From contig NZ_SMRT01000030.1 of the NCBI RefSeq assembly GCF_004354045.1, positions 1-52,575 of the forward strand: a DNA stretch of 52,575 bases, read 5' to 3'. Shown here in pieces: positions 14,914 to 23,645 of the stretch; the stretch's first letter is position 1; every line of letters begins with the position of its first letter. The position numbers and the translations under genes are program-made. The notes under the pieces are model-generated. The model was not told where the DNA came from. It did no database searches and saw only the letters and a program-made list of their open reading frames with translations. This stretch comes from Paenibacillus piri. Lineage in GTDB: Bacteria; Bacillota; Bacilli; Paenibacillales; NBRC-103111.

Positions 14914-15389
14914 CTTCTATGGTGTGTTAGTAAATTCCTCGCTTCTAACCATTCAATTACCCTTTTATACTCAGAGCTCTTGCTTATTTTCAATCTAAAA
15001 AGTGCATCAAGATAGTTGGCGACATTTCTAACCCCGCTCCCATGCACATCTTTATGGCTGACCCCTATCTCTAAAGCCCTTTGCACCACCTCGCATAGTA
15101 AGATAAGGTGGTACTCAAACCTGCCACAAGTCGTAAGCATCAGTCCGCTATGGAGAGAGTGGATGATATCAGTCTTCGCAACTGCTTCATCTCCTTCGAA
15201 CTCGAAATAATCCGCAGTAGTTAGGTTGCTTAGGGAGTTGACAATCCCCATCTGTTCAAACCTATTCTGTAGAAAACTAAGATTCTTCTTTTCTTGTTCA
15301 ATGAAATTAAGGAACTGATGTTTATAGGTCTCTATGCTCGAAAGAAATTCATCCCTGTCGTTTGGATTTAAACAAGAACTTGATCCCAA
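14914..15389 (-). pseudogene. HEPN-like gene, 3'-truncated
   Basis: About 158 residues are readable: QFLNFIEQEKKNLSFLQNRF, later GRFEYHLILLCEVVQRALEI, and the end EARNLLTHHRR. RNLLTH fits the Rx4H metal-independent RNase motif of HEPN domains, and the preceding helices fit the RiboL-PSP-HEPN/MAE-28990 type. The frame stops two residues after the motif exactly where the ISL3 remnant begins, so the last HEPN helix is lost. The only start codon near the left end is a TTG without a good ribosome site, so the 5' end may also be incomplete. HEPN proteins are toxin or defence RNases. Confidence 0.6.
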
Positions 15390-15574
15390 AAAATAAAAAT
15401 TCCGCGATTACGCGGCAAATAATGAGGTAATGTTCTTGTCACCCGATACCCGGCCAGCAACCGGATCCGCACAGTTACTGCGGTCGTGTTATTATTGATT
15501 TCTGCTGTTGTATCGACCTCGTACTTAATCCTGGTGACCATGCTGAAACCGTCCAAGTTTACGGGCATTAACAC
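15368..15574 (-). CDS. Possible small ORF behind the large gene
   Basis: A 68-codon frame (MVTRIKYEVDTTAEINNNTT, then AVTVRIRLLAGYRVTRTLP) begins about 35 bases after the stop of the 669-residue gene. Its composition looks like coding sequence, rich in beta-branched residues. There is no clear ribosome site, and no family is recognised. It overlaps the 5' end of the HEPN fragment by 22 bases. It could be a separate small gene of the cassette or the frame-shifted leftover of a larger one. Confidence 0.25.
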   Translation of the reverse strand: MLMPVNLDGFSMVTRIKYEVDTTAEINNNTTAVTVRIRLLAGYRVTRTLPHYLPRNRGIFIFWDQVLV

Positions 15575-15608
15575 GTTTTCGCGCCCGTTTAGATGATGGC
15601 CTCTCGCG

Positions 15609-17618
15609 TCAATTCAGTTTTATCCGTCCCAAGTAGATGCATTTCCGCTCTTTCGATCCGCCCGATTTCAACGCGGCCGCTTCTTTGCTGTGGTTGGCGG
15701 CGTCAAATTCCATGCCGATCTTCAGCTTCGCCGGTTGAGGCGCCCCCGCCAGCCAGGCCGGCGGAGGCGGGGGTTCGGCGTCGGCGCGAAGCAGAAACAT
15801 CCGCCCGATCTGGAGGCCGATCGGCGATTCCTTCGGCTCACTGCCCAGCGGCATCGCCTTCTCGGCTGCGTAGGCCACCCTCCCGGAAGCGCCGATCGTG
15901 ATTCCGATGCCGCCAGCCATTATAGCTGGTCCAGCCTTTTTGAGAAATTCCTCGGTTGCTTTCTTTCCGAGCTGCGTCCCCGCCTGTGAAAACAATGCCT
16001 GCCGCGTGGCGTCCGCAGCTGCCACTCCGCGTGGCGCCGCCGTCGCCCGCACCGTCGCGTTGACGGTTTCCCGCACCACCGCCCGTTGCAGCACGCTCTC
16101 CGCCGCTTCGTCCAACAACGCTTCCCGCATGATATCCTGCTGCATCGCCATCCGCAATCCTTGCCGGGAAGTTTCGTTCGCGATCACGCGGGACCCCAAA
16201 ATGACTGTCGTCTCCTCTGCGGCGACGGCACCAATCCCCAATTCGGCCGCGACCAGCGGTGCCGCAACGTAGATGGTTGCCGCCGCCACGACCAGGACAA
16301 CGAGAACGATGACGGTTCGTTTGCCGGGATTGTCATTCCCCCATTTGACAAGATCGGTGAACGCGTCGTATGCGAGTGCCTTAGCCTGCGACAGAAACGA
16401 ATTCGCTTCGATGATGATCTCTTGCACGCCCAAGGCTCCGCGATCCTTGACATACCCATACCACCTCAGCGGAGCTTGCGTAACGGTCGTGATGAGATGG
16501 ATCGCGGGTACGGCATCGCTGGCCAGCATACCAAAGAACGATTCGTCGCAGCACACGAGATATTCCTCGCCTGGCAGGCCGATGCCGCGGCTGATCATCG
16601 CCTCGCGCATCGCATCCTTCGTTCCCCGCAGCGTCGGCCAGATTTCTTTGAACGTCAGTTCGATCAAAGGAAACCGCGGCGTATAGAGCATGGGAGGCGT
16701 CTTCGGTTCGTATTCCGGAGCGTCTCCCCGTTTCATCGCGACCGGTTCGAAGCTTAAGAAAGCTTCCCGAATCGAGGTCCGAATCTCCTCTGTCAGCTCC
16801 GCCGTGGCTACGACCGTCCACGAGTGGACGAGGTCGCGGGCAATGCGTACGGCGACGGCATCCGTTTTGTCTTTTTCGACCTCGATTGCGGCGCAAATCT
16901 GGTACAACAGCAGCCCATGGGGCATTCTGCCTCCGTTCAGGACACCTTTTCGGCTTACTTCCAGGTATAATTCGATACGGCCGATGTTCTCCCGTACCAT
17001 CGCTACCTTGACCGCGCTTTGCCATTGATCCCGGTGTTTCTTGCTGCGCATCAGAAGCGGGATATGGGCTACGCCGTTCAAGTAGAAGGCGTCCGGATAA
17101 GTCCTGCCAGCCGTATAAGGCAAGCCGGCATTGGCGTAGTTTTCCCGAACGGCATCGATCTTGTCGCGCCCGTCGCTCTGTCCCTGACTATTGCGGGGTT
17201 TGATTTCGTAATATTCATGGCGATTGCCTTTCTGCGGAATCAGTACGGATATGCCCGGCAATCCCGTCAGGCGGGACGTTAAACGGAAAAGGGCCATATT
17301 TTCCAGTTTATCGCGGTCGATCCCCTGGTACGTGAGAATGTCGGGAATCGGCGATTTTCGGAGTGCCGCAAGTTTTGCGGCATTTAGCCGATGGCGCTTC
17401 TGCAGAATGGCGAGGTGGTTATTCACCCGCTCACTCGGATTGTTGAACGGGCTTTCGTCCCACCAGTCCCGCTCTTTGTCGCCCAAGATGCTGCCATGCG
17501 TCTGTGTGAGATAATCGCGAATGATCGCCGGTTCCGCGATCTCGTTTCCGAAATATTGCGCCCCGTCTCTCGTCAGAGCTTTTCCGGGCGCGAAACATAC
17601 CGTAATCCTGGTTGCCAA
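15609..17618 (-). CDS. Large unknown protein with EIKP motif and membrane segments (669 aa)
   Basis: I do not recognise this protein. Residues 1-190 form a soluble region with YYEIKP at 136-141, followed by SDGRDKIDAVRENYANAGLP and YTAGRTYP. That pattern recurs in uncharacterised toxin or nuclease-like modules, so this part may be catalytic. A strongly hydrophobic stretch lies at about 434-470 (TVIVLVVLVVAAATIYVAAP), a second at about 562-585 (AGPAIMAGGIGITIGASG), and a proline run at 616-620. The start is a TTG at 17618 behind GGAAGGCGG, 18 bases after the 830-residue gene, so the two are cotranscribed. GC content is clearly higher than in flanking genes. A membrane-inserting effector is possible but unproven. 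Confidence 0.75.
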   Translation of the reverse strand: MATRITVCFAPGKALTRDGAQYFGNEIAEPAIIRDYLTQTHGSILGDKERDWWDESPFNNPSERVNNHLAILQKRHRLNAAKLAALRKSPIPDILTYQGIDRDKLENMALFRLTSRLTGLPGISVLIPQKGNRHEYYEIKPRNSQGQSDGRDKIDAVRENYANAGLPYTAGRTYPDAFYLNGVAHIPLLMRSKKHRDQWQSAVKVAMVRENIGRIELYLEVSRKGVLNGGRMPHGLLLYQICAAIEVEKDKTDAVAVRIARDLVHSWTVVATAELTEEIRTSIREAFLSFEPVAMKRGDAPEYEPKTPPMLYTPRFPLIELTFKEIWPTLRGTKDAMREAMISRGIGLPGEEYLVCCDESFFGMLASDAVPAIHLITTVTQAPLRWYGYVKDRGALGVQEIIIEANSFLSQAKALAYDAFTDLVKWGNDNPGKRTVIVLVVLVVAAATIYVAAPLVAAELGIGAVAAEETTVILGSRVIANETSRQGLRMAMQQDIMREALLDEAAESVLQRAVVRETVNATVRATAAPRGVAAADATRQALFSQAGTQLGKKATEEFLKKAGPAIMAGGIGITIGASGRVAYAAEKAMPLGSEPKESPIGLQIGRMFLLRADAEPPPPPAWLAGAPQPAKLKIGMEFDAANHSKEAAALKSGGSKERKCIYLGRIKLN

Positions 17619-17636
17619 GTCGGTCGCCGCCTTCCG

Positions 17637-20129
17637 TCAGTTCACGTTTTCCAGCTTGGAGTCGATCTCGATGTCAATGCCGCTCGTTGGCGTGTAATCG
17701 AACCAGCTCGCCACAAGCGAAGCCCCCGCCGCGGCCGAGATATCGGCGTCCGCACCTTCACCGCCCGCTTGGCCGTCGGCGCCCAGCGACAGCAGGTCGT
17801 AGTCGTTGCCGCTTCCGGGATTGTTGTAAACCAGGTCGTTTCCCCAAGCATCCTGGAACGGCGCTCCTGGCAGCTGGGACAGATCCGGCGGATAAGCGTT
17901 ATTCGTTTCATGATAACTCTCGATCAGCTTGACCACGGACTGCATCGTTTCCCAGGTCTTGCGCTGCTGGGGCAAAAGAAGCGGGCGCGCATGTTTCTCC
18001 GGGTTGGCGGGCGGTACGCCGGCATAATTCGTTCGGGCAAAGGCCGCGATTTCCTCGGCGACGGAAACGTAGGGCGAAGTGTCCGCACCGGTGAAAACCC
18101 CCGTATCCAGAAGCTGCGTGAAGGACTCTTCAAAACCTGGCCGGATGGGCACAACGACCCGGGCATAACCCGCACGCAAGAAATCGCGGTGATTGGGATC
18201 AGGGTGTTCAAACAGCATCTTTTCGCGCGCGACGTCGTCGGATCCCCAGAAGTACGGGTAGAGGAAATACAAGAGATTTTCCCACTCCACGGCATGATGG
18301 ATATACTTCACGAAGTCGCCGAAGCCCGCTGCCGTCTCCCATTCGTCACTCGAAAGCTGTCGCAACATGTCCGCGCCCAGCCAGTCATCGGGTAATTGCT
18401 CCTGCTCCATGCGGACGAGCTTCTCCAAAATCTTTCCGACTTCCGAAGGCGTAGGATCGAATTGTACACCGATGATCCAATACAGCGTTTGGCGAATCAG
18501 TTCCTCTCGCTCCAGGCGCCGAAGCGTCAAAGTATCCTTGCCCGCCAAATCCATCCACAGCCGATCGCGCTCGGCTTGGAGTCTGGCGTTCTTGGCCTGC
18601 CAGGCGGCAAATGCGGTATCGCGGAGGGTCGTCCAGCTTTTCGACTGCCAGGCGCTCATCAGCGCTTCTTCCCGAACCGCTTCCATCGCCACCATGATAA
18701 TGATCTCCCCAGTGGGCGAAGTGTAGAATAAATACCAACTGGCGTGCTTATCGCCTCCGAAAGCCGCCGATTTCGCTTCAAAGGTATTCGTGGACGTATC
18801 TATTTGCGCTAGCGTATTCGGAGGATACATGATCGCTGCGATACCGGGCTCGATCATACCTTTCGCCTTTACTTCGGTTTTCATGAAGTATCCGTCGGGA
18901 GCGGCAAAATCGAATATCTCAAAACCTCTTGGTTTCTGCGCCAGCGTACGCGAAATCGTCAACTGTATCGACTTCTTCGGTGGAGGATCGATCACCGCGC
19001 CGTATTTCGCGGCTTCCTGCGGCCAATTGCCGTCGGTCAAATCGCCTGGCTTCAATGGAAATTCGAACGGTTTGCGGATTTCTTCGTCCACTTCGCGCAC
19101 GCGGCGGTGAAGCGCCCACAGGCGGGCTCCCGGACTCGGTATGGCGATATCGAAAGTCAACCGCAACCCGTAACGGAAAAGATCGGTCCGCCATTTACGC
19201 ATCATCCGGTAATAGTCGATGCGCAAGGCGCGGTCGTTATACGGGTTGGATATCGTACGAAACGAATTATCCTCCGTTCCGCGGCTGGCTTCGAGCTTTG
19301 CCGTAATCTTGTGCTCCTGCCGCGTCCTGGCGGAAGCCTTCTCCGTCACCTCACGGGAACGCTGCGTGCTCTGCTTTACAGCCTGCCGGTCTTCGGAGTT
19401 GAAAGTCAGCCCCGTGGACACCGACATCGATACCGGGCCGAAGCTGCCGGATACGTTAGCGGAAAAGTTAAAGGTGCTCGAATGTTTCGATTCGTTCTCG
19501 GTCGACATCGAGACATCCGTCTTTTCGGCGACGCCGCGTTCGCTATAGCTCTCGAAGTAGTCTTGCACGATGCGCTCATATTCCTCGCTTGAAGTCGACC
19601 ATTCTTTATGGGAGATCGTAACCGTTTCGAGCGGAGCAAGCGGCACCGTGAACATCAATTCGCCGCGCTCCACGCCTGCCGGGTACATTTCGATGCGTTC
19701 CAAATGAATGTAGCCGATCGGCGCGGTTTTCAGACGCTTCTTGAACGCCTCCACCTGCAAGCCCACTATCTTTGCTCCCTCCCGGTCCGCGACGATGCCG
19801 GCAATATAGGTCAGCAGGCTCACCGTAATGCCTGCGGCATACGGCGCAAGTTCCAGGTTCGTAACCGCCTCCCGCTGCTCTCCGGTCAATACGCTTAGGA
19901 TACGATCGAGATTCGCCAGGTTGTCCCTTAATTCGCGGAACTGCTCTTCATCCAGGCCTTCGCGCGCTTTTGCCACGTCTTTGGGCAGCATTTTCACTTG
20001 CTTGATGAAATTGATCTTATCCAGAGCCCGGCCGCCGCTTTTTTCGATCCGCTTCTGCTCATCCGGCGTCAGCTCGATCATCACGTAGCTGGATGAGCGC
20101 AAGATCCTTTTACTGTTCGTAAGGTCCAT
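17637..20129 (-). CDS. Large unknown protein ending in a T2SS protein G-like domain (830 aa)
   Basis: The start is the ATG at 20129 behind GAGGAGGAAAATA; a frame extension to 20324 comes from the VOC remnant. Residues 1-135 are helical (LDEEQFRELRDNLANLDRIL). Residues 165-330 contain SHKEWSTSSEEYERIVQDYF, a serine-rich beta region and NPYNDRALRIDYYRMMRKW. Residues 728-800 match the C-terminal part of type II secretion protein G: DAWGN (760-764), then GNDYDLLSLGADGQAGGEG, the calcium-binding loop. The pilin N-terminal helix is absent, so this is a borrowed fold and not a pseudopilin. I know no named family for the first 700 residues. It is followed after 18 bases by the 669-residue gene; a terminator separates it from the upstream ADH. 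Confidence 0.8.
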   Translation of the reverse strand: MDLTNSKRILRSSSYVMIELTPDEQKRIEKSGGRALDKINFIKQVKMLPKDVAKAREGLDEEQFRELRDNLANLDRILSVLTGEQREAVTNLELAPYAAGITVSLLTYIAGIVADREGAKIVGLQVEAFKKRLKTAPIGYIHLERIEMYPAGVERGELMFTVPLAPLETVTISHKEWSTSSEEYERIVQDYFESYSERGVAEKTDVSMSTENESKHSSTFNFSANVSGSFGPVSMSVSTGLTFNSEDRQAVKQSTQRSREVTEKASARTRQEHKITAKLEASRGTEDNSFRTISNPYNDRALRIDYYRMMRKWRTDLFRYGLRLTFDIAIPSPGARLWALHRRVREVDEEIRKPFEFPLKPGDLTDGNWPQEAAKYGAVIDPPPKKSIQLTISRTLAQKPRGFEIFDFAAPDGYFMKTEVKAKGMIEPGIAAIMYPPNTLAQIDTSTNTFEAKSAAFGGDKHASWYLFYTSPTGEIIIMVAMEAVREEALMSAWQSKSWTTLRDTAFAAWQAKNARLQAERDRLWMDLAGKDTLTLRRLEREELIRQTLYWIIGVQFDPTPSEVGKILEKLVRMEQEQLPDDWLGADMLRQLSSDEWETAAGFGDFVKYIHHAVEWENLLYFLYPYFWGSDDVAREKMLFEHPDPNHRDFLRAGYARVVVPIRPGFEESFTQLLDTGVFTGADTSPYVSVAEEIAAFARTNYAGVPPANPEKHARPLLLPQQRKTWETMQSVVKLIESYHETNNAYPPDLSQLPGAPFQDAWGNDLVYNNPGSGNDYDLLSLGADGQAGGEGADADISAAAGASLVASWFDYTPTSGIDIEIDSKLENVN

Positions 20130-20177
20130 TATTTTCCTCCTCTCGTTACGATAATTATAGATTCGGAAAAAGAAAAA

Positions 20178-20201
20178 GACTGTCGAAACAACTCGACAGT
20201 C
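20178..20201 (-). terminator. Terminator between ADH and the large gene
   Basis: On the minus strand GACTGTCGA and TCGACAGTC form a perfect 9-bp stem around GTTGTT, followed by TTTTTCTTTTTC. It shows that the large-gene pair is not simply cotranscribed with the dehydrogenase upstream. Confidence 0.85.
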
Positions 20202-20224
20202 AGTCCTATATTTGGTCCTAGATC

Positions 20225-20330
20225 TTAAGTCAGATATGCTGTAACCGGCGAAGTCACCGCCAGCACATTGCCTTCCGGGGTCCTTGAAATGGGACCAGGC
20301 GCTCCGGTTCATGAACCTTGACAAGAGCGT
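20225..20330 (-). pseudogene. VOC (glyoxalase-like) gene, C-terminal relic
   Basis: In one frame the minus strand reads FMNRSAWSHFKDPG. In the next it continues EGNVLAVTSPVTAYLT and a TAA at 20225-20227. HFKDPEGNVLAV is the hallmark C-terminal strand of VOC family proteins. One base is extra or missing at the junction, and the N-terminal part of the protein is absent. It is a small relic between the dehydrogenase and the large gene. Confidence 0.55.
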
Positions 20331-20385
20331 TAAGCATGGTAATTATTATCGGTCCATCAATTCAAGCGTTTGCCAGAATTAATCG

Positions 20386-21435
20386 TTATTCATTCCCCAT
20401 CGTGCTGATGTCGATCACAAATCGATACCGGACATCTGAGGCTAGCACGCGTTCCCAAGCTTCATCAATCTGGTTGGCGGAAATAACCTCGATCTCAGGA
20501 GTAATGTGGTGTTCAGCGCAAAAGTCAAGCATTTCTTGCGTTTCGCGAATTCCACCGATTGCCGATCCGGCAAACGACCGACGATGAGGAATAAGAGAGA
20601 ATACGTGAACCGGCAACGGCTCCGGTGGCGCACCGACATTGACCAATGTTCCGTCCACCGCCAGCAACGAAAGGTAGGCACTGATATCGATCTTCGCGCT
20701 CACTGTATTCACGATGAGGTCGAACGAACCAGCCAGTTTCTTGAACGTCTCTGGATCGCTCGTGGCGTAATATTGGTCCGCGCCTAGCCGCAAACCGTCT
20801 TCTTTCTTCTTCAATGTTTGTGATAAAACAGCAACCTCTGCCCCCATGGCATGAGCGAACTTTACAGCCATGTGTCCAAGCCCGCCAAGTCCGACAACAG
20901 CTACCTTTTTGCCAGGAACAATACCCCAATGGCGCAGCGGCGAATACGTTGTGATGCCGGCACACAATAGCGGCGCGGCGGCGTCAAGCTCAATACCGTC
21001 AGGAATTCTGACCACGAAGTCTTCCGTTACGACGATGTGCGTGGAATAACCGCCCTGCGTATATTGCCCGTATCTGTCGGTAGCTGCGTAGGTGCCCGTA
21101 TTTCCATTAAGGCAATACTGCTCCTCTCCCTCACGGCACTTATCGCACTCTCTGCAGGAGTCAACCATGCAGCCTACCCCTACCCGGTCGCCAACGGCAT
21201 ACTTTGTGACTTCCGAACCAACCTGGGTGACGATTCCGGCGATCTCGTGCCCTGGAACGAGAGGATAGTTTACCGGTCCCCACTCGCCGCGGGCTGTATG
21301 AATATCAGAGTGGCAAATACCTGCGTACTTAATCTCAATAAGGACATCATGCGGCTCAAGATCCCTGCGCTCTATCGTGGTCAGTTTGAACGGACCTTCC
21401 GGACTGAATGTCCCGCGTGCATTAACAGTAATCAT
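20386..21435 (-). CDS. Zinc-dependent alcohol dehydrogenase (YahK/CAD type)
   Basis: A 349-residue medium-chain dehydrogenase. Catalytic zinc ligands are Cys41 (GICHSD), His63-Glu64 (GHEIAG) and Cys158 (APLLCAGITTY). Structural zinc cysteines C94, C97, C100 and C108 (CRECDKCREGEEQYC) are present. The cofactor loop VVGLGGLGH is at 180-188. It is closest in pattern to the NADPH-dependent YahK/cinnamyl alcohol dehydrogenase class, which reduces aldehydes. GCAGGAGG precedes the ATG. It lies downstream of the MFS gene on the same strand (76-base gap) and has its own terminator at 20178. Confidence 0.92.
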   Translation of the reverse strand: MITVNARGTFSPEGPFKLTTIERRDLEPHDVLIEIKYAGICHSDIHTARGEWGPVNYPLVPGHEIAGIVTQVGSEVTKYAVGDRVGVGCMVDSCRECDKCREGEEQYCLNGNTGTYAATDRYGQYTQGGYSTHIVVTEDFVVRIPDGIELDAAAPLLCAGITTYSPLRHWGIVPGKKVAVVGLGGLGHMAVKFAHAMGAEVAVLSQTLKKKEDGLRLGADQYYATSDPETFKKLAGSFDLIVNTVSAKIDISAYLSLLAVDGTLVNVGAPPEPLPVHVFSLIPHRRSFAGSAIGGIRETQEMLDFCAEHHITPEIEVISANQIDEAWERVLASDVRYRFVIDISTMGNE

Positions 21436-21511
21436 CGTATAACCTCCTGCAATCCATGAATTATTGGTTGTTTACTTAATAAATAATGGTCATTTACACG
21501 GAAGCAATTCT

Positions 21512-22681
21512 TTATCCAGAAAGTTGTCGAGTGGGCTTAAACATGTAGTTTCTTAGTAAAATGGTTGCAAAACTTAACAATAATGATAGGAATCCCACTA
21601 ATACGACGTATGGTGTGCCCATCTCTGATATAAATAACCCACCTACTGCCGCACCAATGGTTGTTCCTATGTTACAGGATGATAAAAATAATCCATTAGC
21701 GAAATCAGGTGCTTCCGGAGCCGAAGACATCATCAAATATTGATTCATATTCGCTCCTATACCAGCCAAAATGCCCCAGATTAAAGTAATGATAGCCATT
21801 GGTACGCTAAACTGTCCAAATAAGAATAATAGAATGTAAACAACTCCCAATACAAAAGGAAAAGATAAGATAGACTTGATGGCATTATTAGCCAGCAACT
21901 TTCCTGAGACTACGTTTCCAATAATGTTAGCACCACCGTATATAAATAACATTAAACTAATTGCATTTAAAGACATATTCGTAACAGTTTTCAGATACTC
22001 AGCAAGATAACTATAAACTCCCAACACGGCTGAATTTAATAAAATGATAGCCGCAATGGAAAGCCAAGTAACTGATCTTGTTAATATGGATAATTGTGCT
22101 CCGTAAGAAAGTCTTTCCTCAACAGGCATAGATGGTACAAATAGAAATGTAGCAATGAATACTATAATATTTACAACAGCAAAGAATACCATCGCCATTT
22201 GTAAAAAAGTTGCACTTGCAATGAAGCTTGCGATTGGTACACCGATCACCATCCCGGCGGATACTCCAATAAAAATCTTCGAAACAGCTGTTGGAGCTTC
22301 TTCCTTGCTAACCGAGGCAGCAGCTACTGTAAATGCCAATGAACAATAAACCGGATGCAAAAAGGCTGGTATTACACGAGCAACTAATGCAATCGTAAAA
22401 TTAGATGTAAAGATGGAGACAATGTTCCCCAAAACGAAAACACCAAGTACAAGTAACATGACCGTCTTCCGATTTATACCCGAAAACAATAACGGCAAGA
22501 TTGGACCGGACACTGCAACCGCAAGGGCAAAAGAACTCACCAACCATCCTGCTTTGGATATACTTACATCAAAGTGATCAGCAATCGAAGGCAATAACCC
22601 GATAACTCCCATTTCGGTATTTAAAATACCGAAGACTCCAATGGTTAATATGAAAATCAACAAATTATTTCGTTTAGCCAA
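21512..22681 (-). CDS. MFS exporter (AraJ/YdhP-like)
   Basis: An about 389-residue 12-helix MFS protein. The first helix is LLIFILTIGVFGILNTEMGV; the motif at the 2-3 loop is GINRKTVML, and the central charged loop is VPSMPVEERLSYG. The NTEMG..G.LP start is typical of the AraJ/YdhP/PbuE purine or drug exporters. The frame opens further upstream with a TTG at 22705, but the TTG at 22681 has AGAGGTG as ribosome site and gives MAKRNNLL. An SDR relic and a short inverted repeat lie upstream. The export substrate is unknown. Confidence 0.85.
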   Translation of the reverse strand: MAKRNNLLIFILTIGVFGILNTEMGVIGLLPSIADHFDVSISKAGWLVSSFALAVAVSGPILPLLFSGINRKTVMLLVLGVFVLGNIVSIFTSNFTIALVARVIPAFLHPVYCSLAFTVAAASVSKEEAPTAVSKIFIGVSAGMVIGVPIASFIASATFLQMAMVFFAVVNIIVFIATFLFVPSMPVEERLSYGAQLSILTRSVTWLSIAAIILLNSAVLGVYSYLAEYLKTVTNMSLNAISLMLFIYGGANIIGNVVSGKLLANNAIKSILSFPFVLGVVYILLFLFGQFSVPMAIITLIWGILAGIGANMNQYLMMSSAPEAPDFANGLFLSSCNIGTTIGAAVGGLFISEMGTPYVVLVGFLSLLLSFATILLRNYMFKPTRQLSG

Positions 22682-22720
22682 TAAAACACCTCTATTAATG
22701 TCCAATTCTTTATATGACAG

Positions 22721-22736
22721 TTGTCTTGTGAGACAA
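22721..22736. promoter_or_regulatory. Small inverted repeat upstream of the MFS gene
   Basis: TTGTCT (22721-22726), TGTG, AGACAA (22731-22736). It lies 40 bases upstream of the MFS start and could be an operator for the nearby TetR regulator, though its sequence differs from the palindrome at 22950. Confidence 0.35.
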
Positions 22737-22744
22737 GCACTAGC

Positions 22745-22812
22745 TTATGCATCCTCGTACCCATGCCGCGCCCGGCACCTGTGATGAACCAAACTTACTT
22801 ATTGTCAGTCAT
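22745..22812 (-). pseudogene. SDR gene, N-terminal relic
   Basis: The minus strand starts with an ATG at 22810-22812 behind GAGAGGACGG and reads MTDNK, a TAA stop, and then VWFITGAGRGMGT in the same frame. VWFITGAGRGMG is the Rossmann start of SDR oxidoreductases of the oxidoreductase YkvO/FabG-like type. The match ends near 22750, where the MFS upstream region begins. The gene lost nearly everything after its first 20 codons. Confidence 0.65.
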
Positions 22813-22949
22813 AGATACCGTCCTCTCTTCGAATTTCTTAGCAACATCATTAAAATCAACAGAAAACGTATAAACAAAAATGATTGTTTAATCAACTCAC
22901 ATCTATTATTATAAGCGTAAGAAATGTTCATTCAATGGTTAAAACAGCG

Positions 22950-22975
22950 TAATGTGTTTATATATCAACACATTA
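22950..22975. promoter_or_regulatory. Palindromic operator upstream of TetR
   Basis: TAATGTGTT (22950-22958), eight-base spacer, AACACATTA (22967-22975), a perfect 9-bp inverted repeat 43 bases before the TetR start. Autoregulation is likely. Confidence 0.65.
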
Positions 22976-23018
22976 ATTGAAAATGTTAATTATCTAAGAA
23001 AGTTTGGTGGAGTTTACG

Positions 23019-23567
23019 ATGACAAAAGTGGATAGGAGAATTCTAAAAACGCAAGAATCGTTGAAAAAAGCTGTTATTGAACTGATGACTGAAAAAAACT
23101 TCGATGACATAACAATTCAGGATATTGCAGACCGGGCAAACGTAAACCGCGGAACCATATATCTTCATTATCAGGACAAATTTGATTTATTGGATAAACT
23201 CATAGAAACACACATTAATGAATTAGGAGATATGGATGAGTGGGCATGTAAGATGGATTGGATCGATGCTCTTGTTCCTTATTTTGAATACTTTGAGAAA
23301 AATTATTTATTTTTTTCGACCATGTTAGCAAGTAAAGGGGCTCCATCATCTTTTAGGACTCGGCTTCTTGCTTCATTTATTGAAGGATTCAAAGGTGAGA
23401 TCGACAGAGAAAGCGGAAGAAATACGGATTTAAGTGAAGATGTAATGTTGCAATATGCCGGGACCGCTTATGTAGGGGTAATTGAATGGTGGATCAGGAA
23501 TGGGATGCCGTATCCGCCGCAAATTATGGCTAAACAAGTTGGGGCCCTGTTAGGGAGAAGTTTATAG
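23019..23567 (+). CDS. TetR/AcrR family regulator
   Basis: A 182-residue TetR protein. The helix-turn-helix is FDDITIQDIADRANVNRGTI followed by YLHYQDKFDLLDKL. The C-terminal domain ends with the TetR_C_33-like segment GVIEWWIRNGMPYPPQIMA. GGTGGAG lies seven bases before the ATG at 23019; the upstream in-frame GTG at 23004 lacks a ribosome site. It is divergent from the MFS / ADH genes, which are plausible targets, and convergent with the SDR gene at 23646; a terminator separates the latter. Confidence 0.88.
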   Translation: MTKVDRRILKTQESLKKAVIELMTEKNFDDITIQDIADRANVNRGTIYLHYQDKFDLLDKLIETHINELGDMDEWACKMDWIDALVPYFEYFEKNYLFFSTMLASKGAPSSFRTRLLASFIEGFKGEIDRESGRNTDLSEDVMLQYAGTAYVGVIEWWIRNGMPYPPQIMAKQVGALLGRSL

Positions 23568-23580
23568 TCCATATAAAACA

Positions 23581-23619
23581 AGATCGTCCTGCTTAATTGC
23601 CAGGACGATCTCGATTTTT
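23581..23619. terminator. Bidirectional terminator
   Basis: AGATCGTCCTG (23581-23591) and CAGGACGATCT (23601-23611) form an 11-bp stem around CTTAATTGC, followed by CGATTTTTA. It serves the TetR gene and, on the other strand, the SDR gene. Confidence 0.8.
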
Positions 23620-23645
23620 AATCATCATTTTCTTTTCATCGTTAC

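Noticed and set aside
15593..17514. Many plus-strand frames across the large GC-rich genes
   Set aside because: They lie entirely inside the two long minus-strand genes, which have starts, ribosome sites and consistent domains; high GC content simply keeps other frames open.
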